Positions 1 to 6,580 of a DNA stretch of 11,529 bases are shown here, one piece after another. The stretch comes from Planctomycetota bacterium (GTDB lineage: Bacteria; Planctomycetota; Phycisphaerae; FEN-1346): positions 1-11,529 of the forward strand of contig JAPLMO010000064.1 in the NCBI GenBank assembly GCA_026386995.1. Reading direction: 5' to 3'. Position 1 is the first letter of the stretch. The number at the start of each line of letters is the position of its first letter. The position numbers were made by a program, and so were the translations under genes. The notes below the pieces were generated by a model. It was not told the DNA's origin and did no database searches. It saw nothing but the letters and a program-made list of their open reading frames with translations.

Positions 1-348
1 CTCGCCCCGTTCGGGACGCCCTTCGTGGGCCAGGACGCCACCGACGAGATCCGCGACCTGCTCAGGCCGGAGAAGATCGAGGAGTTCGGCTACTTCGACC
101 CGGAGAAGGTGGGGCGGCTGGTCGGCCGAATCGAGGCCATCAAGGACGAGATTGCCACGGACCCGGGCGACAACTTCCGCCTGCGCCGCCACGTGATCGA
201 GCGCACGGTCCAGGGCATGGCGATGAACTTCGTGGTCACGACGCAGATGCTCGAAGACATGGTTCGGCGGGGCGAGTTCTGCCACCACGCGGGTGCCGCA
301 GCCAGGCAGTCCGCCGCACAGATTACTCTGCGCGACCCCCAGGCATGA
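1..348 (+). CDS. Asparagine synthase-like protein, C-terminal fragment (5' end outside window)
   Basis: The frame is open from base 1, so only the last 115 residues are present. The fragment begins LAPFGTPF and continues with a basic helix, a 'GYFDPEKVGRL' segment and a closing 'GMAMNFVVTTQMLEDMV' helix. This order (Pro-Phe turn, 'G-x-FDP-x-x-V', then 'GMAM..V.TTQML') is what I know from the end of the asparagine synthase (glutamine-hydrolysing, AsnB-type) synthetase domain. The amidotransferase domain and the ATP-binding SGGxDS motif would lie upstream and cannot be checked, so activity cannot be judged. An internal GTG at 25 is not needed as a start. The gene ends 26 bp before the 3' end of the convergent tRNA-His, and I see no clear hairpin terminator between them. 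AsnB-like proteins can also act in peptidoglycan or secondary-metabolite amidation, so the substrate is open. Confidence 0.7.
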   Translation, partial: LAPFGTPFVGQDATDEIRDLLRPEKIEEFGYFDPEKVGRLVGRIEAIKDEIATDPGDNFRLRRHVIERTVQGMAMNFVVTTQMLEDMVRRGEFCHHAGAAARQSAAQITLRDPQA

Positions 349-374
349 GGCGCCGGTCGGGACGACGGGAGGAA

Positions 375-452
<78 letters not shown>

Positions 453-515
453 ACACAGGATGCCAACGACTCGGGCCACGATTCTTTGCTACCCTTGTGC
501 CCCTTGTGGCGGGGC

Positions 516-544
516 ATTATGGTATTCTAACACAGGGGAGTCAA
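516..544 (-). promoter_or_regulatory. Promoter of tRNA-His
   Basis: On the minus strand TTGACT (539-544) and CATAAT (516-521) are separated by exactly 17 bp. Each hexamer is one base from the sigma-70 consensus. Transcription would start near 509 and give a 5' leader of about 55 nt for RNase P to remove before the tRNA at 452. The element lies between the divergent tRNA and the deacetylase gene starting at 573. I found no equally good promoter facing the deacetylase. Confidence 0.65.
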
Positions 545-572
545 GGGCGTATAGCCGCTGTGGAAGGGCGCG

Positions 573-1274
573 ATGCCAAAGCAAACCGTCGAGTACCTCG
601 TCGTGGCCCCGCATCCGGACGATGCCGAACTAGGCATGGGCGGCACGATCATCAAACTCCTGGCGGCCGGAAAGCGTCTGGCCGTCCTGGACCTGACGAG
701 CGGCGAGCCAACGCCGTTCGGAACGCCCGCCAAACGCCGCCGCGAGACCGCCGCCTCCAGCGCCGCCCTGGGCCTTAAGGTCCGCCTGAACCTGGGCTTG
801 GCGAATCGCACGCTTGAAGCGACCCTTGCAGCCCGCGTCAAGGTGGCCGAGGTCTATCGCACCCTGCGGCCGCGCGTGCTTTTCATTCCGTACTGGCGCG
901 ACGCCCACCCGGACCACCTGGCCGCCTCGCGCCTGGCTACGGAGGCCCGCTTTCACGCCAAACTCACCAAGACGAGCATGAAGGGCGAGCCGCATTATGC
1001 CGGGCGGGTCGTCTACTACTACTGCACGCACCTGAGGACCCACGACGACGTGGCCTTTGTGGTGGACGTGTCCGGGGAATTTTCCACGAAGGTCCGGGCG
1101 ATGGAGTGCTACCGGAGCCAGTTCTTCGAGGGCCGCGGTGCCGAGGCGGGGGCCGTGCTGCGGTACGTGGCCGACGCCAACCGCTACTGGGGCCACATGA
1201 TCAACCGTGCGTACGGCGAGCCGTTCGCGCTGCAGGAAACGCTGGGCCTTGCCACGCCCGACTGCATTGTCTAA
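573..1274 (+). CDS. LmbE/PIG-L family deacetylase, BshB1-like
   Basis: The 233-residue zinc-dependent N-acetylglucosamine deacetylase fold begins with the PHPDDAE motif (residues 13-19; His14, Asp16 and Asp17 for metal and catalysis) and has the second metal motif HPDH at 112-115. Length and the local signatures 'DLTSGE', 'NLGL', 'CYRSQFF' and 'VVDVS' match BshB1. That enzyme removes acetyl from GlcNAc-malate in bacillithiol synthesis; related enzymes act on other GlcNAc conjugates. No signal peptide is present, so it should be cytoplasmic. A GGAAGG-like ribosome site lies about 7-9 bases before the ATG. The partners bshA and bshC are not in the window, so bacillithiol synthesis is only an inference and a general LmbE deacetylase is the alternative. 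The gene is monocistronic: a tRNA faces away upstream, and palindromes plus a terminator follow. Confidence 0.85.
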   Translation: MPKQTVEYLVVAPHPDDAELGMGGTIIKLLAAGKRLAVLDLTSGEPTPFGTPAKRRRETAASSAALGLKVRLNLGLANRTLEATLAARVKVAEVYRTLRPRVLFIPYWRDAHPDHLAASRLATEARFHAKLTKTSMKGEPHYAGRVVYYYCTHLRTHDDVAFVVDVSGEFSTKVRAMECYRSQFFEGRGAEAGAVLRYVADANRYWGHMINRAYGEPFALQETLGLATPDCIV

Positions 1275-1298
1275 CACTACAGCGCCATTTGCGTTCTT

Positions 1299-1378
1299 GC
1301 GCGGTGGGTCTCCGTACCCACCGCGCCATACGCGACTACGTACCTTTGCGCGGCGGGTACGGAGACCCGCCGCGCAAA
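1299..1378. repeat. REP/BIME-like pair of mirrored palindromes
   Basis: Two perfect hairpins are separated by 18 bp. The first has an 11-bp stem (1299-1309 with 1316-1326) and loop CTCCGT. The second has a 14-bp stem (1345-1358 with 1365-1378) and loop ACGGAG. The loops are reverse complements of each other. The second 28-bp core (1348-1375) equals the reverse complement of the first (1299-1326) except for one base pair changed on both sides, so stem pairing is kept. This head-to-head pair of imperfect copies resembles REP elements arranged as a BIME, which are typically intergenic and often placed after convergent genes, as here. Confidence 0.75.
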
Positions 1379-1399
1379 ATAGCGTTGCAATACTAATTG

Positions 1400-1431
1400 A
1401 AAGGCCCGCGCCACTTCAGACGCGGGCCTTT
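1400..1431. terminator. Bidirectional rho-independent terminator
   Basis: A perfect 11-bp stem (AAAGGCCCGCG at 1400-1410 with its complement at 1421-1431) carries a 10-nt loop. The A/T ends of the stem provide a short T run in both directions, followed by a pyrimidine-rich stretch on the plus strand. It lies between the convergent deacetylase (ends 1274) and the cytochrome-like gene (ends 1454), so it can stop both transcripts. Confidence 0.8.
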
Positions 1432-1453
1432 CCCTTCCCCATCGCTCTCGCGA

Positions 1454-2227
1454 TTACTTGCTGGGGGTCGGCAGAGGGGCTTTGCCGGCCTCGCCCCAGA
1501 TGTTCTGCGTAGCGGTTTTGAGGCTCTTGCTGAGCCAGGTAGTGATCATCTTATAGGCGGTGTCGTTGGGACGGATGACGATCTGGGGGTGGCCCGCTTC
1601 TGAGCCCTTCGTGGGTTTCTGAACGAGCGGGCTGTCGGCCCAGTTTTCGCCGCGGACGATGTACTTGTTGACGGTCCGGAAGTTCTCGGCAAGGGTCTTC
1701 TTGTCGGTGGCGTTGCGGCGGATGACGACCCACTTGGAGTTTGGGTTGCCGCCGCCGTGGCACTTCAGGCTGCCGCACGTGTTTATCAGGACCTGCTGGA
1801 CGCCGCGGAAGCCGTTCATGGCGGTGTCGACCTCGGTCTTGTAGATCTCGGCGATCTCGGCGTCGGTGATGGTGGCCTCGCGGTACTTGATATCTTCGGT
1901 GGTGGTCGCCGTGGGTGTGACCTCTCCGCCCCCCGTGCTCGTCAGCATGTACAGGAGGTACTTCGGGCGCAGGTCGTCTGGGGCCTTCTGGTTGGCCTCC
2001 AGCGCCACGGCTTGGGCCTCGCTTGACCGGTTGTTCTGGAAGCACCACTTTGCCACGGCGTAGAGGTCGTCGCCGCTGGCGCGGTTGACCTTCTTCTTGG
2101 TGGCCGCTTCATATTGCGAGAGGGTGGTGGCCAGCGGGTCTTCCTCGGCGGCGGTGAGAATCGCCATTGCCAGGAGCCCGCACGCGGCCAGGGAAAACGC
2201 ACCGAAGGCCAACCACTTGTTCCTCAT
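1454..2227 (-). CDS. Secreted cytochrome-like protein with a CX4CH motif, unknown function
   Basis: This 257-residue protein starts at the ATG at 2227. AGGTGG lies 7 bases upstream of it, while an in-frame upstream extension to 2293 lacks a ribosome site. Residues 1-27 form a Sec signal peptide (basic 'MRNK', hydrophobic core, 'TAA|EE'). LAAC at 13-16 could be a weak lipobox, but the hydrophobic stretch continues past it. The N-terminal half is helical and TPR-like in flavour, but I do not recognise it. The C-terminal half has Cys151-x4-Cys156-His157-Gly-Gly, then 'NADSPLVQKP'-type and 'Y..ITTWL' segments. This resembles the layout of planctomycete cytochrome c domains, where CH starts the haem site and a Pro-rich loop supplies a distal ligand. 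Heme c at CX4CH is known in some multihaem cytochromes, so haem binding is plausible but not shown. His213 and Met227 are possible distal ligands. Confidence 0.7.
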   Translation of the reverse strand: MRNKWLAFGAFSLAACGLLAMAILTAAEEDPLATTLSQYEAATKKKVNRASGDDLYAVAKWCFQNNRSSEAQAVALEANQKAPDDLRPKYLLYMLTSTGGGEVTPTATTTEDIKYREATITDAEIAEIYKTEVDTAMNGFRGVQQVLINTCGSLKCHGGGNPNSKWVVIRRNATDKKTLAENFRTVNKYIVRGENWADSPLVQKPTKGSEAGHPQIVIRPNDTAYKMITTWLSKSLKTATQNIWGEAGKAPLPTPSK

Positions 2228-2316
2228 GGATGCACCACCTTTCGCTCTTCTCCGCACTGTGCAGAATCTACCGCGGCGGCAAAACGGACGCAAGCCAAAT
2301 CGCGCCGCCCGCCCGG

Positions 2317-2322
2317 ATTATA
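2317..2322 (-). promoter_or_regulatory. Probable -10 element for the cytochrome-like gene
   Basis: A perfect TATAAT is read on the minus strand in the 167-bp gap between the aminotransferase stop and the cytochrome-like start at 2227. The sequence 17 bp upstream (AATACT) is a poor -35. Transcription would start near 2310 and leave a leader of about 80 nt. Confidence 0.4.
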
Positions 2323-2394
2323 GACGCCCGGCCGAGCGAAGTATTGGGCCGCTTTGTACGAATTTCAAGCGTCAGCCGAACCCCTAAGGCGGCC

Positions 2395-3693
2395 TTACTT
2401 CCAGAGATACTCCTTCAACGCCTTCGCCAGCGTCTGGAACGTCCACCGGCGCTTCTCGTCGTCGGTCTCCAGCAGCGTCACGCGGAAACCGTCGCGCTTG
2501 CAGCAGAAGCCCGTCAGCGGCACGACGCAGATGCCCGTGGCGCCCAAGAGGTAGTAGACGAAGCGGTAATCGTTCGAGACGCCCTGGACGAGTTTCTCCA
2601 CGGTCTTGCGGACCTGCGGATTTTCGATCGCGAGGCGCTGCTTGTCGTTCAGGATGCCGTCCTCGAACATGATCGTCATGTAGAACGCGCCGCTGGGGCG
2701 GTTGACGAGCGTCCCTGGGATGCCTTGGAGGGCCGCGTGGGCCTCGTGGGCGCGGGCCTCGAACATTGCGGCACGCTTCGCCAGGTGGGCGGGGAACCTC
2801 TCGTCGCCCAAGATGCGCGGGACGCACATCTGTGGCGCGGTGGTCGAGCAGACCTCCAGGCGCTTCGAGGCCAGCAGCGAGTTGACGTACGTGTCGAACA
2901 TCTCGTCGCTGCGGCGGTTCAGGATCTCGATCCAGCCGCACCTCGACCCTGGCCACGGCACCTCTTTCGATATGCCGCGCATCACAATCGCCGGCACGTC
3001 GCCGACCACCTCCGACAGGTGCAGGGTCTTGTTGCCGTTGTAGACGATGTGCGTGTAAATCTCGTCGGCGATTAGAAAGAGGTTGTAGTGCCACGCGATC
3101 TCGGCCATCTCTTCGAGGACCTCTCGCGGATAGACCGCCCCGGTCGGGTTGTCGGGGTTGATGAGCAGGATGGCCGTTATGGACGGGTTGTACTTGACCC
3201 TCATGCGAAGGTCGTCCAGGTCGGGCATCCAGTTGTTGTACGGGTCCAGTTCGTACGTCAGGTGCTCGTAGCCGCTGTGGGCGGCCTCGGCCGAGGAGTG
3301 CGTGGAGTATGCGGGCGTCGGGCCGATGACGCGGGCCTCGCGCCTCAGGAATCCGTAGACCTTCGCCACGGCGTCGCCGATGCCGTTGAAGAAGAGGATG
3401 TCGTCGGCGGTCACCTGGGTGCCGCCGCGCTTATTGACGTTCTCGGCCAGGAAGGCCCGGGTGGCCGGGACGCCGGCCGAGTCGCAGTAACCCCACGACT
3501 TGTCGTCGTTGACGACCTCGTGCATGATCTGGCGGATCCAGGGCTCGATCTTCTCGCCCTTCTGTATGGGGTCGCCGATGTTTTCCCACGTCATTTTCAT
3601 CCCAAGATCGCGGAATTTGTACGCCACCTGCACGATCTCGCGGATGGCGTAGGTCAGCGACCCCGCCCCGCTGTGAACGATGTTCCTTCGCAT
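2395..3693 (-). CDS. Class I/II pyridoxal-phosphate aminotransferase
   Basis: The 432 residues form a fold-type I aminotransferase. Visible landmarks, in order, are Tyr69 in 'SWGYCDSAG', the NPDNPTG motif (179-185, Asn182), 'ADEIY' (209-213; Asp210 for the pyridine nitrogen, Tyr213 for O3'), the PLP Schiff-base lysine in 'GISKE' (Lys243), 'PGSRCGW' (Arg251 for phosphate) and the substrate-carboxylate arginine in 'DGFRVTLL' (Arg404). The set matches aspartate/alanine-type aminotransferases of subgroup I. The exact amino donor cannot be read from sequence. No signal peptide is present, so it is cytoplasmic. The ATG at 3693 has AGAGG 7 bases upstream. It lies 119 bp downstream of the SGNH hydrolase on the same strand, with its own -10-like element, a hairpin and a heptamer repeat between, so it may be only partly co-transcribed with that operon. 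Confidence 0.88.
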   Translation of the reverse strand: MRRNIVHSGAGSLTYAIREIVQVAYKFRDLGMKMTWENIGDPIQKGEKIEPWIRQIMHEVVNDDKSWGYCDSAGVPATRAFLAENVNKRGGTQVTADDILFFNGIGDAVAKVYGFLRREARVIGPTPAYSTHSSAEAAHSGYEHLTYELDPYNNWMPDLDDLRMRVKYNPSITAILLINPDNPTGAVYPREVLEEMAEIAWHYNLFLIADEIYTHIVYNGNKTLHLSEVVGDVPAIVMRGISKEVPWPGSRCGWIEILNRRSDEMFDTYVNSLLASKRLEVCSTTAPQMCVPRILGDERFPAHLAKRAAMFEARAHEAHAALQGIPGTLVNRPSGAFYMTIMFEDGILNDKQRLAIENPQVRKTVEKLVQGVSNDYRFVYYLLGATGICVVPLTGFCCKRDGFRVTLLETDDEKRRWTFQTLAKALKEYLWK

Positions 3694-3702
3694 TGGACGG
3701 CC

Positions 3703-3737
3703 CTCTATTTGCTATCGGCGATCTGCCATCTGCTATC
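3703..3737. repeat. Tandem heptamer repeat in the aminotransferase leader
   Basis: On the plus strand four adjacent 7-mers read TGCTATC, GGCGATC, TGCCATC, TGCTATC (3710-3737). A more degenerate CTCTATT (3703-3709) precedes them and includes the complement of the ribosome site. The period is exact at 7 bp with YATC or ATC at each unit end. It resembles the short tandem heptamer repeats known from some bacteria. The copy number is too low to be certain. Confidence 0.5.
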
Positions 3738-3744
3738 TGCGCAC

Positions 3745-3777
3745 CCGCGTGTGCTGCTCACGCGGCGGACAAGTATA
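3745..3777 (-). promoter_or_regulatory. Possible -10 element and leader hairpin upstream of the aminotransferase
   Basis: On the minus strand TATACT (3772-3777) is one base from the -10 consensus, but I see no good -35. Just downstream is a hairpin with a perfect 7-bp stem (3745-3751 with 3759-3765) and a 7-nt loop, which would sit at the very start of the transcript. It has no T tract. A second small hairpin (3782-3787 with 3793-3798) lies between the SGNH stop and this element. Confidence 0.3.
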
Positions 3778-3812
3778 TCCGGGATTTCGGTGAAATCCAC
3801 CTTGCGCCCGCG

Positions 3813-5093
3813 CTACTTCTCCTCGGCCACGACGATCGTGTGCTTGACCGGCACGACCGCCGCGCGAACCGCGGCCGCCAGCGCCTCTTGTTTGCCGCCG
3901 AGTTTGCTCTTGATCGTCTTGACGGCGGCGGCGACCTCGGCGTCGTCGCCCAGGTTCCGCTGCACGCCCGCCAACTCGCGGCCGGACTCCTTGATCAGGT
4001 ACGTCTCGTACGCCTGCTTCTGCGCCACGGCGTCGTCGACCTTGCGGAACGCATCGGAGAACGGATTATCGAGGAACTCGGCGGCCAGGTTGATGCCCTT
4101 GGCCAGTTCGTCGCGCGTAAAGGTCTTTGAGGCGGCGCCCCACGTTACCTTTGCCTTCTCGCTCTTCAGAGTCTTGACCACGAGCGTCAGGCGGTTCAGG
4201 TCCTGGTTGAACGGCAGGTACGGCAGGATGCTCCTGGCTGAGTCTGGCGACTTCGCGTCGCCGTAGAAGCAGAACGGATAGCGGCGGCTCTCGATCTCGG
4301 CGGTGCCGCCCTTGGAGGAGAGGACTTTGTGGCCGTCGCCGGCCGCGGCCTCGCCGGCCATGTCAACGGTGATTGTGCCGATGTCGCCGCCGGGGACGAG
4401 GACCTTGAGGAACGCGTAGGCCATGATGAGTTGGCCGTCGGCGGCCGGATGGACGCCGTCGCCGCCGCCCACGTGGTAGTGCGGGCCGTAGGCGGCCTTG
4501 GCCTTCTTCATCACGTCGTACATCAGGTTGTGAAGGTCGGCGAAGGGCATGCTGGCGTCCTTGGCGAGTTGGAGGTCCAGGTCGCCGAGTTTGCCGAGGT
4601 TCTGGTTGTAGACCTCCGCTTCCTGGGGCTTGCGGAACTTATTCGTGTCGACGCAGCCGGGCGAGCCGATGACGACCGTCGCGCCGGCTTTCTTGAGGCG
4701 ATCGACGATCTCGCGCATGGCGTCGATGTAACGTTTCCCGATGCCGTCCTCGTACGCGCGGTACCCGCCGTCGTTCATGCCGTAGCACGTGGTGACCACG
4801 GTGGGTTTGAAGGGCAGAAGGTCCTGGTTCATGCGGTTCAGGAATCCGGGGGCCGTTTCGCCGCCCCAGCCCAACTGGATACACCAGACGTCCAGTTCCG
4901 GCGTGCACATCGTGACGTAGTCCTCAATGTACCGTGAGTAAACCTTCTGCTCGGTAATGGAGTCGCCGACGATGGCAAGGCGGTCGCCCTTCTTGAGGAC
5001 CGGTTTCTCGGCCCCGAGGGCCATGCCGGCCAACAGGGCTATGCCGGCAACAAGGACAACGGTGAGGCGCGTGCGGTAGAGCGTCTTGTTCAC
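3813..5093 (-). CDS. Secreted SGNH/GDSL-family hydrolase with C-terminal extension
   Basis: This 426-residue protein starts with GTG at 5093, chosen because AAAGGAG lies 7 bases upstream. Residues 1-28 are a Sec signal peptide ending 'GMALG|AEK', so it acts outside the cytoplasmic membrane. The SGNH blocks are clear: GDS (43-45, nucleophile Ser45), a block II glycine in 'LGWGGET' (Gly77/78), GMND (105-108, Asn107) and block V 'DGVHP' (Asp212, His215). The family contains lipases, carbohydrate acetyl-esterases and rhamnogalacturonan-type esterases, and the substrate is not evident. Residues from about 235 on form a beta-rich then helical extension that I do not recognise as a catalytic domain. 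The gene follows the DUF362 gene by only 18 bp, so the two are one operon. TAG stop at 3813. Confidence 0.87.
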   Translation of the reverse strand: MNKTLYRTRLTVVLVAGIALLAGMALGAEKPVLKKGDRLAIVGDSITEQKVYSRYIEDYVTMCTPELDVWCIQLGWGGETAPGFLNRMNQDLLPFKPTVVTTCYGMNDGGYRAYEDGIGKRYIDAMREIVDRLKKAGATVVIGSPGCVDTNKFRKPQEAEVYNQNLGKLGDLDLQLAKDASMPFADLHNLMYDVMKKAKAAYGPHYHVGGGDGVHPAADGQLIMAYAFLKVLVPGGDIGTITVDMAGEAAAGDGHKVLSSKGGTAEIESRRYPFCFYGDAKSPDSARSILPYLPFNQDLNRLTLVVKTLKSEKAKVTWGAASKTFTRDELAKGINLAAEFLDNPFSDAFRKVDDAVAQKQAYETYLIKESGRELAGVQRNLGDDAEVAAAVKTIKSKLGGKQEALAAAVRAAVVPVKHTIVVAEEK

Positions 5094-5111
5094 GTTCAGT
5101 CTCCTTTCGGG

Positions 5112-6257
5112 TTACCTGATTTCCTGCAACCGATACTTCGCCGTCCCGAGACCTATAGCCTCCATCTGCTCGATCTGGCTGTACGGATCTTTACCGTGGA
5201 TGCGCTGGAAGAGGTGCTTGCCCTCGACCAGTTCGCGGCCGCGCGGCAGACTCCCCGGCAGGGGCTCGGCGTCGCGAGTCAGGTCCAGGCTTGCCTTGTC
5301 GACTGCCACGATGTCCTCGGACGCGAGAATGCCCACGTCGGGCATGAGGGCCGGCGTGGAGAACCCCCAGCAGTCGCAGTACATCGTGATCTGCGTCAGA
5401 AAGTTGATGTGCAGGGCGCGCCCCGGGGCGAACGTCCCCAGGACCTCGCGCGTAGCCAGCGCCATGCCGTGCTGGAACGGGACGAACCCGCCGCCGGCGA
5501 TCTTGAAGGCGTCCTTCGGGCATGCCAGGACGCAGTGGCGGCAGTAGACGCAATCGTGGTAGAAGATCTCCAGGCGGTTTTGCCCGGCGTTCCACTTGGC
5601 GGCCCCGTGCGTACAGGCCTCAACGCAGTGTTTGCACTTGATGCAAAGTTTTGCGTTGTACTCCAGCCCGCCCTCCAGTTGATGCAGGTCGCCGCGCGAC
5701 CTCTGCGTGACGCAGCCCATGGCCAGGTTCTTGAGTGCCCCGCCGTAGCCGCACGCCCCGTGGCCCTTGAAGTGGCTGAGATTGATGAGTGCGTCGGCGT
5801 CCTCGATATTGCCGCAGACCTCGATCTCCTTGAGGGTCCTGTAGCCGACCTTGTGCCGGTAGAAGAACTTGTCGCGCACGCCCGCGGCGCCCACCAGCGG
5901 CGCGCCGAGGACCTCGGCCGTGTAGCCGCGCGCCGTGGCCTCGTGGATCGAGAGCGACCCGTCGGTCACGAAGACGCTCTTTGCGCCCGCGTCCTTGATC
6001 CGTTGCACGAGCATGCGTACAAAGAGCGGCGGGATGGTTGTAAAGCCGATGTTGCCGCCCACGTGGACCTTCAGGGCCACGACGCCGCCCTCGCAGATGC
6101 GAGCCAGGGGCAGGCGGTCGAGCATCCGCATGAACTTCGCCGGCAGCGTGGCCTTGGCCTCGAGCCGCTCGACGAAGGCCGAGGCGAAAAGGACCTCGGC
6201 TTCGGAATGGGGAGCGGCGGCCTTGCGGCCGGCGCGAGACGATTGCGTTCTTGCCAT
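5112..6257 (-). CDS. DUF362 domain protein with two [4Fe-4S] ferredoxin motifs
   Basis: The 381-residue protein has a DUF362-like core: 'VALKVHVGGNIGFTTIPP' near residues 60-77, 'GAKSVFVTDGS' at 91-101 and 'INLSHFKGHG' at 158-167. A dicluster ferredoxin unit is inserted: Cys205-x2-Cys208-x2-Cys211-x3-Cys215, then Cys236-x2-Cys239-x2-Cys242-x3-Cys246-Pro. The first motif lacks the usual Pro after its last Cys. Both can bind a [4Fe-4S] cluster, so an electron-transfer role is likely, but partner and substrate are unknown, as for most DUF362 proteins. There is no signal peptide; the first 17 residues are basic. The ATG at 6257 has GGAG 9 bases upstream. It is the first gene of an operon with the SGNH hydrolase. 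More Cys residues ('YCDCWG' near 302) follow and could add a metal site. Confidence 0.85.
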   Translation of the reverse strand: MARTQSSRAGRKAAAPHSEAEVLFASAFVERLEAKATLPAKFMRMLDRLPLARICEGGVVALKVHVGGNIGFTTIPPLFVRMLVQRIKDAGAKSVFVTDGSLSIHEATARGYTAEVLGAPLVGAAGVRDKFFYRHKVGYRTLKEIEVCGNIEDADALINLSHFKGHGACGYGGALKNLAMGCVTQRSRGDLHQLEGGLEYNAKLCIKCKHCVEACTHGAAKWNAGQNRLEIFYHDCVYCRHCVLACPKDAFKIAGGGFVPFQHGMALATREVLGTFAPGRALHINFLTQITMYCDCWGFSTPALMPDVGILASEDIVAVDKASLDLTRDAEPLPGSLPRGRELVEGKHLFQRIHGKDPYSQIEQMEAIGLGTAKYRLQEIR

Positions 6258-6292
6258 TGCGGTTTTCTCCGTACCCGTATTCAGGGAGGAGT

Positions 6293-6321
6293 ACTTTACG
6301 CCCCGGCGGGGCGACGTGCAA
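6293..6321 (-). promoter_or_regulatory. Candidate promoter of the DUF362-SGNH operon
   Basis: On the minus strand TTGCAC (6316-6321) and TAAAGT (6293-6298) are 17 bp apart, giving a leader of about 30 nt before the ATG at 6257. The hexamers are only moderate matches. The spacer contains a GC palindrome (6-bp stem, CGCCCC/GGGGCG around GGC, 6299-6313) that could be an operator or a small terminator for the short frame upstream. Confidence 0.35.
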
Positions 6322-6326
6322 GGATG

Positions 6327-6434
6327 CTATGGCGCCCTGGCCTTGCCCATCTGCCAGAAGGCAAAGGCGATCATCGCCGCCAGGCTGACGGCTAGGAGGA
6401 TAAGGAACAGCCAGTGTTTCACCGCGGGCCGCAT
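6327..6434 (-). CDS. Possible 35-residue single-pass membrane peptide
   Basis: A short frame from ATG at 6434 to TAG at 6327 encodes a basic N-terminus (Arg2, Lys6), one clean hydrophobic segment (residues 8-27, ending 'FAFWQMGK') and a basic tail. A GGAG lies about 11 bases upstream, which is a long spacing. The frame extends upstream to 6533, but that part looks non-coding. The transmembrane pattern with positive flanks is unlikely to arise by chance in GC-rich intergenic DNA, yet no family is recognised. It lies between divergent surE and the DUF362 operon, and its stop touches the operon's candidate -35. Confidence 0.45.
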   Translation of the reverse strand: MRPAVKHWLFLILLAVSLAAMIAFAFWQMGKARAP

Positions 6435-6526
6435 GGGTTCGCAATCTCCGGCCCCGATTCTCGGCCGGCCCGGCCACGGCGGCAACAGAATTTCGCCCAC
6501 ACGATTTGCTCCAATTCGCCGAACGT

Positions 6527-6555
6527 TTGACACCGCCGCCCGCCTCCCGTAGCAT
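6527..6555 (+). promoter_or_regulatory. Promoter of surE
   Basis: A perfect TTGACA (6527-6532) and TAGCAT (6550-6555, 4 of 6) are separated by exactly 17 bp. The start of transcription would be near 6562, leaving a leader of about 19 nt that contains the surE ribosome site. Confidence 0.7.
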
Positions 6556-6580
6556 AGACGACGACGCGTAGGAGATCCCG

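Noticed and set aside
2167..3075. Plus-strand frame of 302 codons opposite the aminotransferase
   Set aside because: Antisense to a gene with all PLP-enzyme residues in place; no own start signal.
3088..4266. Long plus-strand frame (392 codons) over the aminotransferase and SGNH genes
   Set aside because: It is antisense to two genes with clear catalytic motifs, has Val/Arg/Asp-rich composition and no ribosome site: a GC-driven shadow frame.
5196..6395. Long plus-strand frame (399 codons) opposite the DUF362 gene
   Set aside because: It is the complement of a gene with two ferredoxin motifs and shows no domain of its own.
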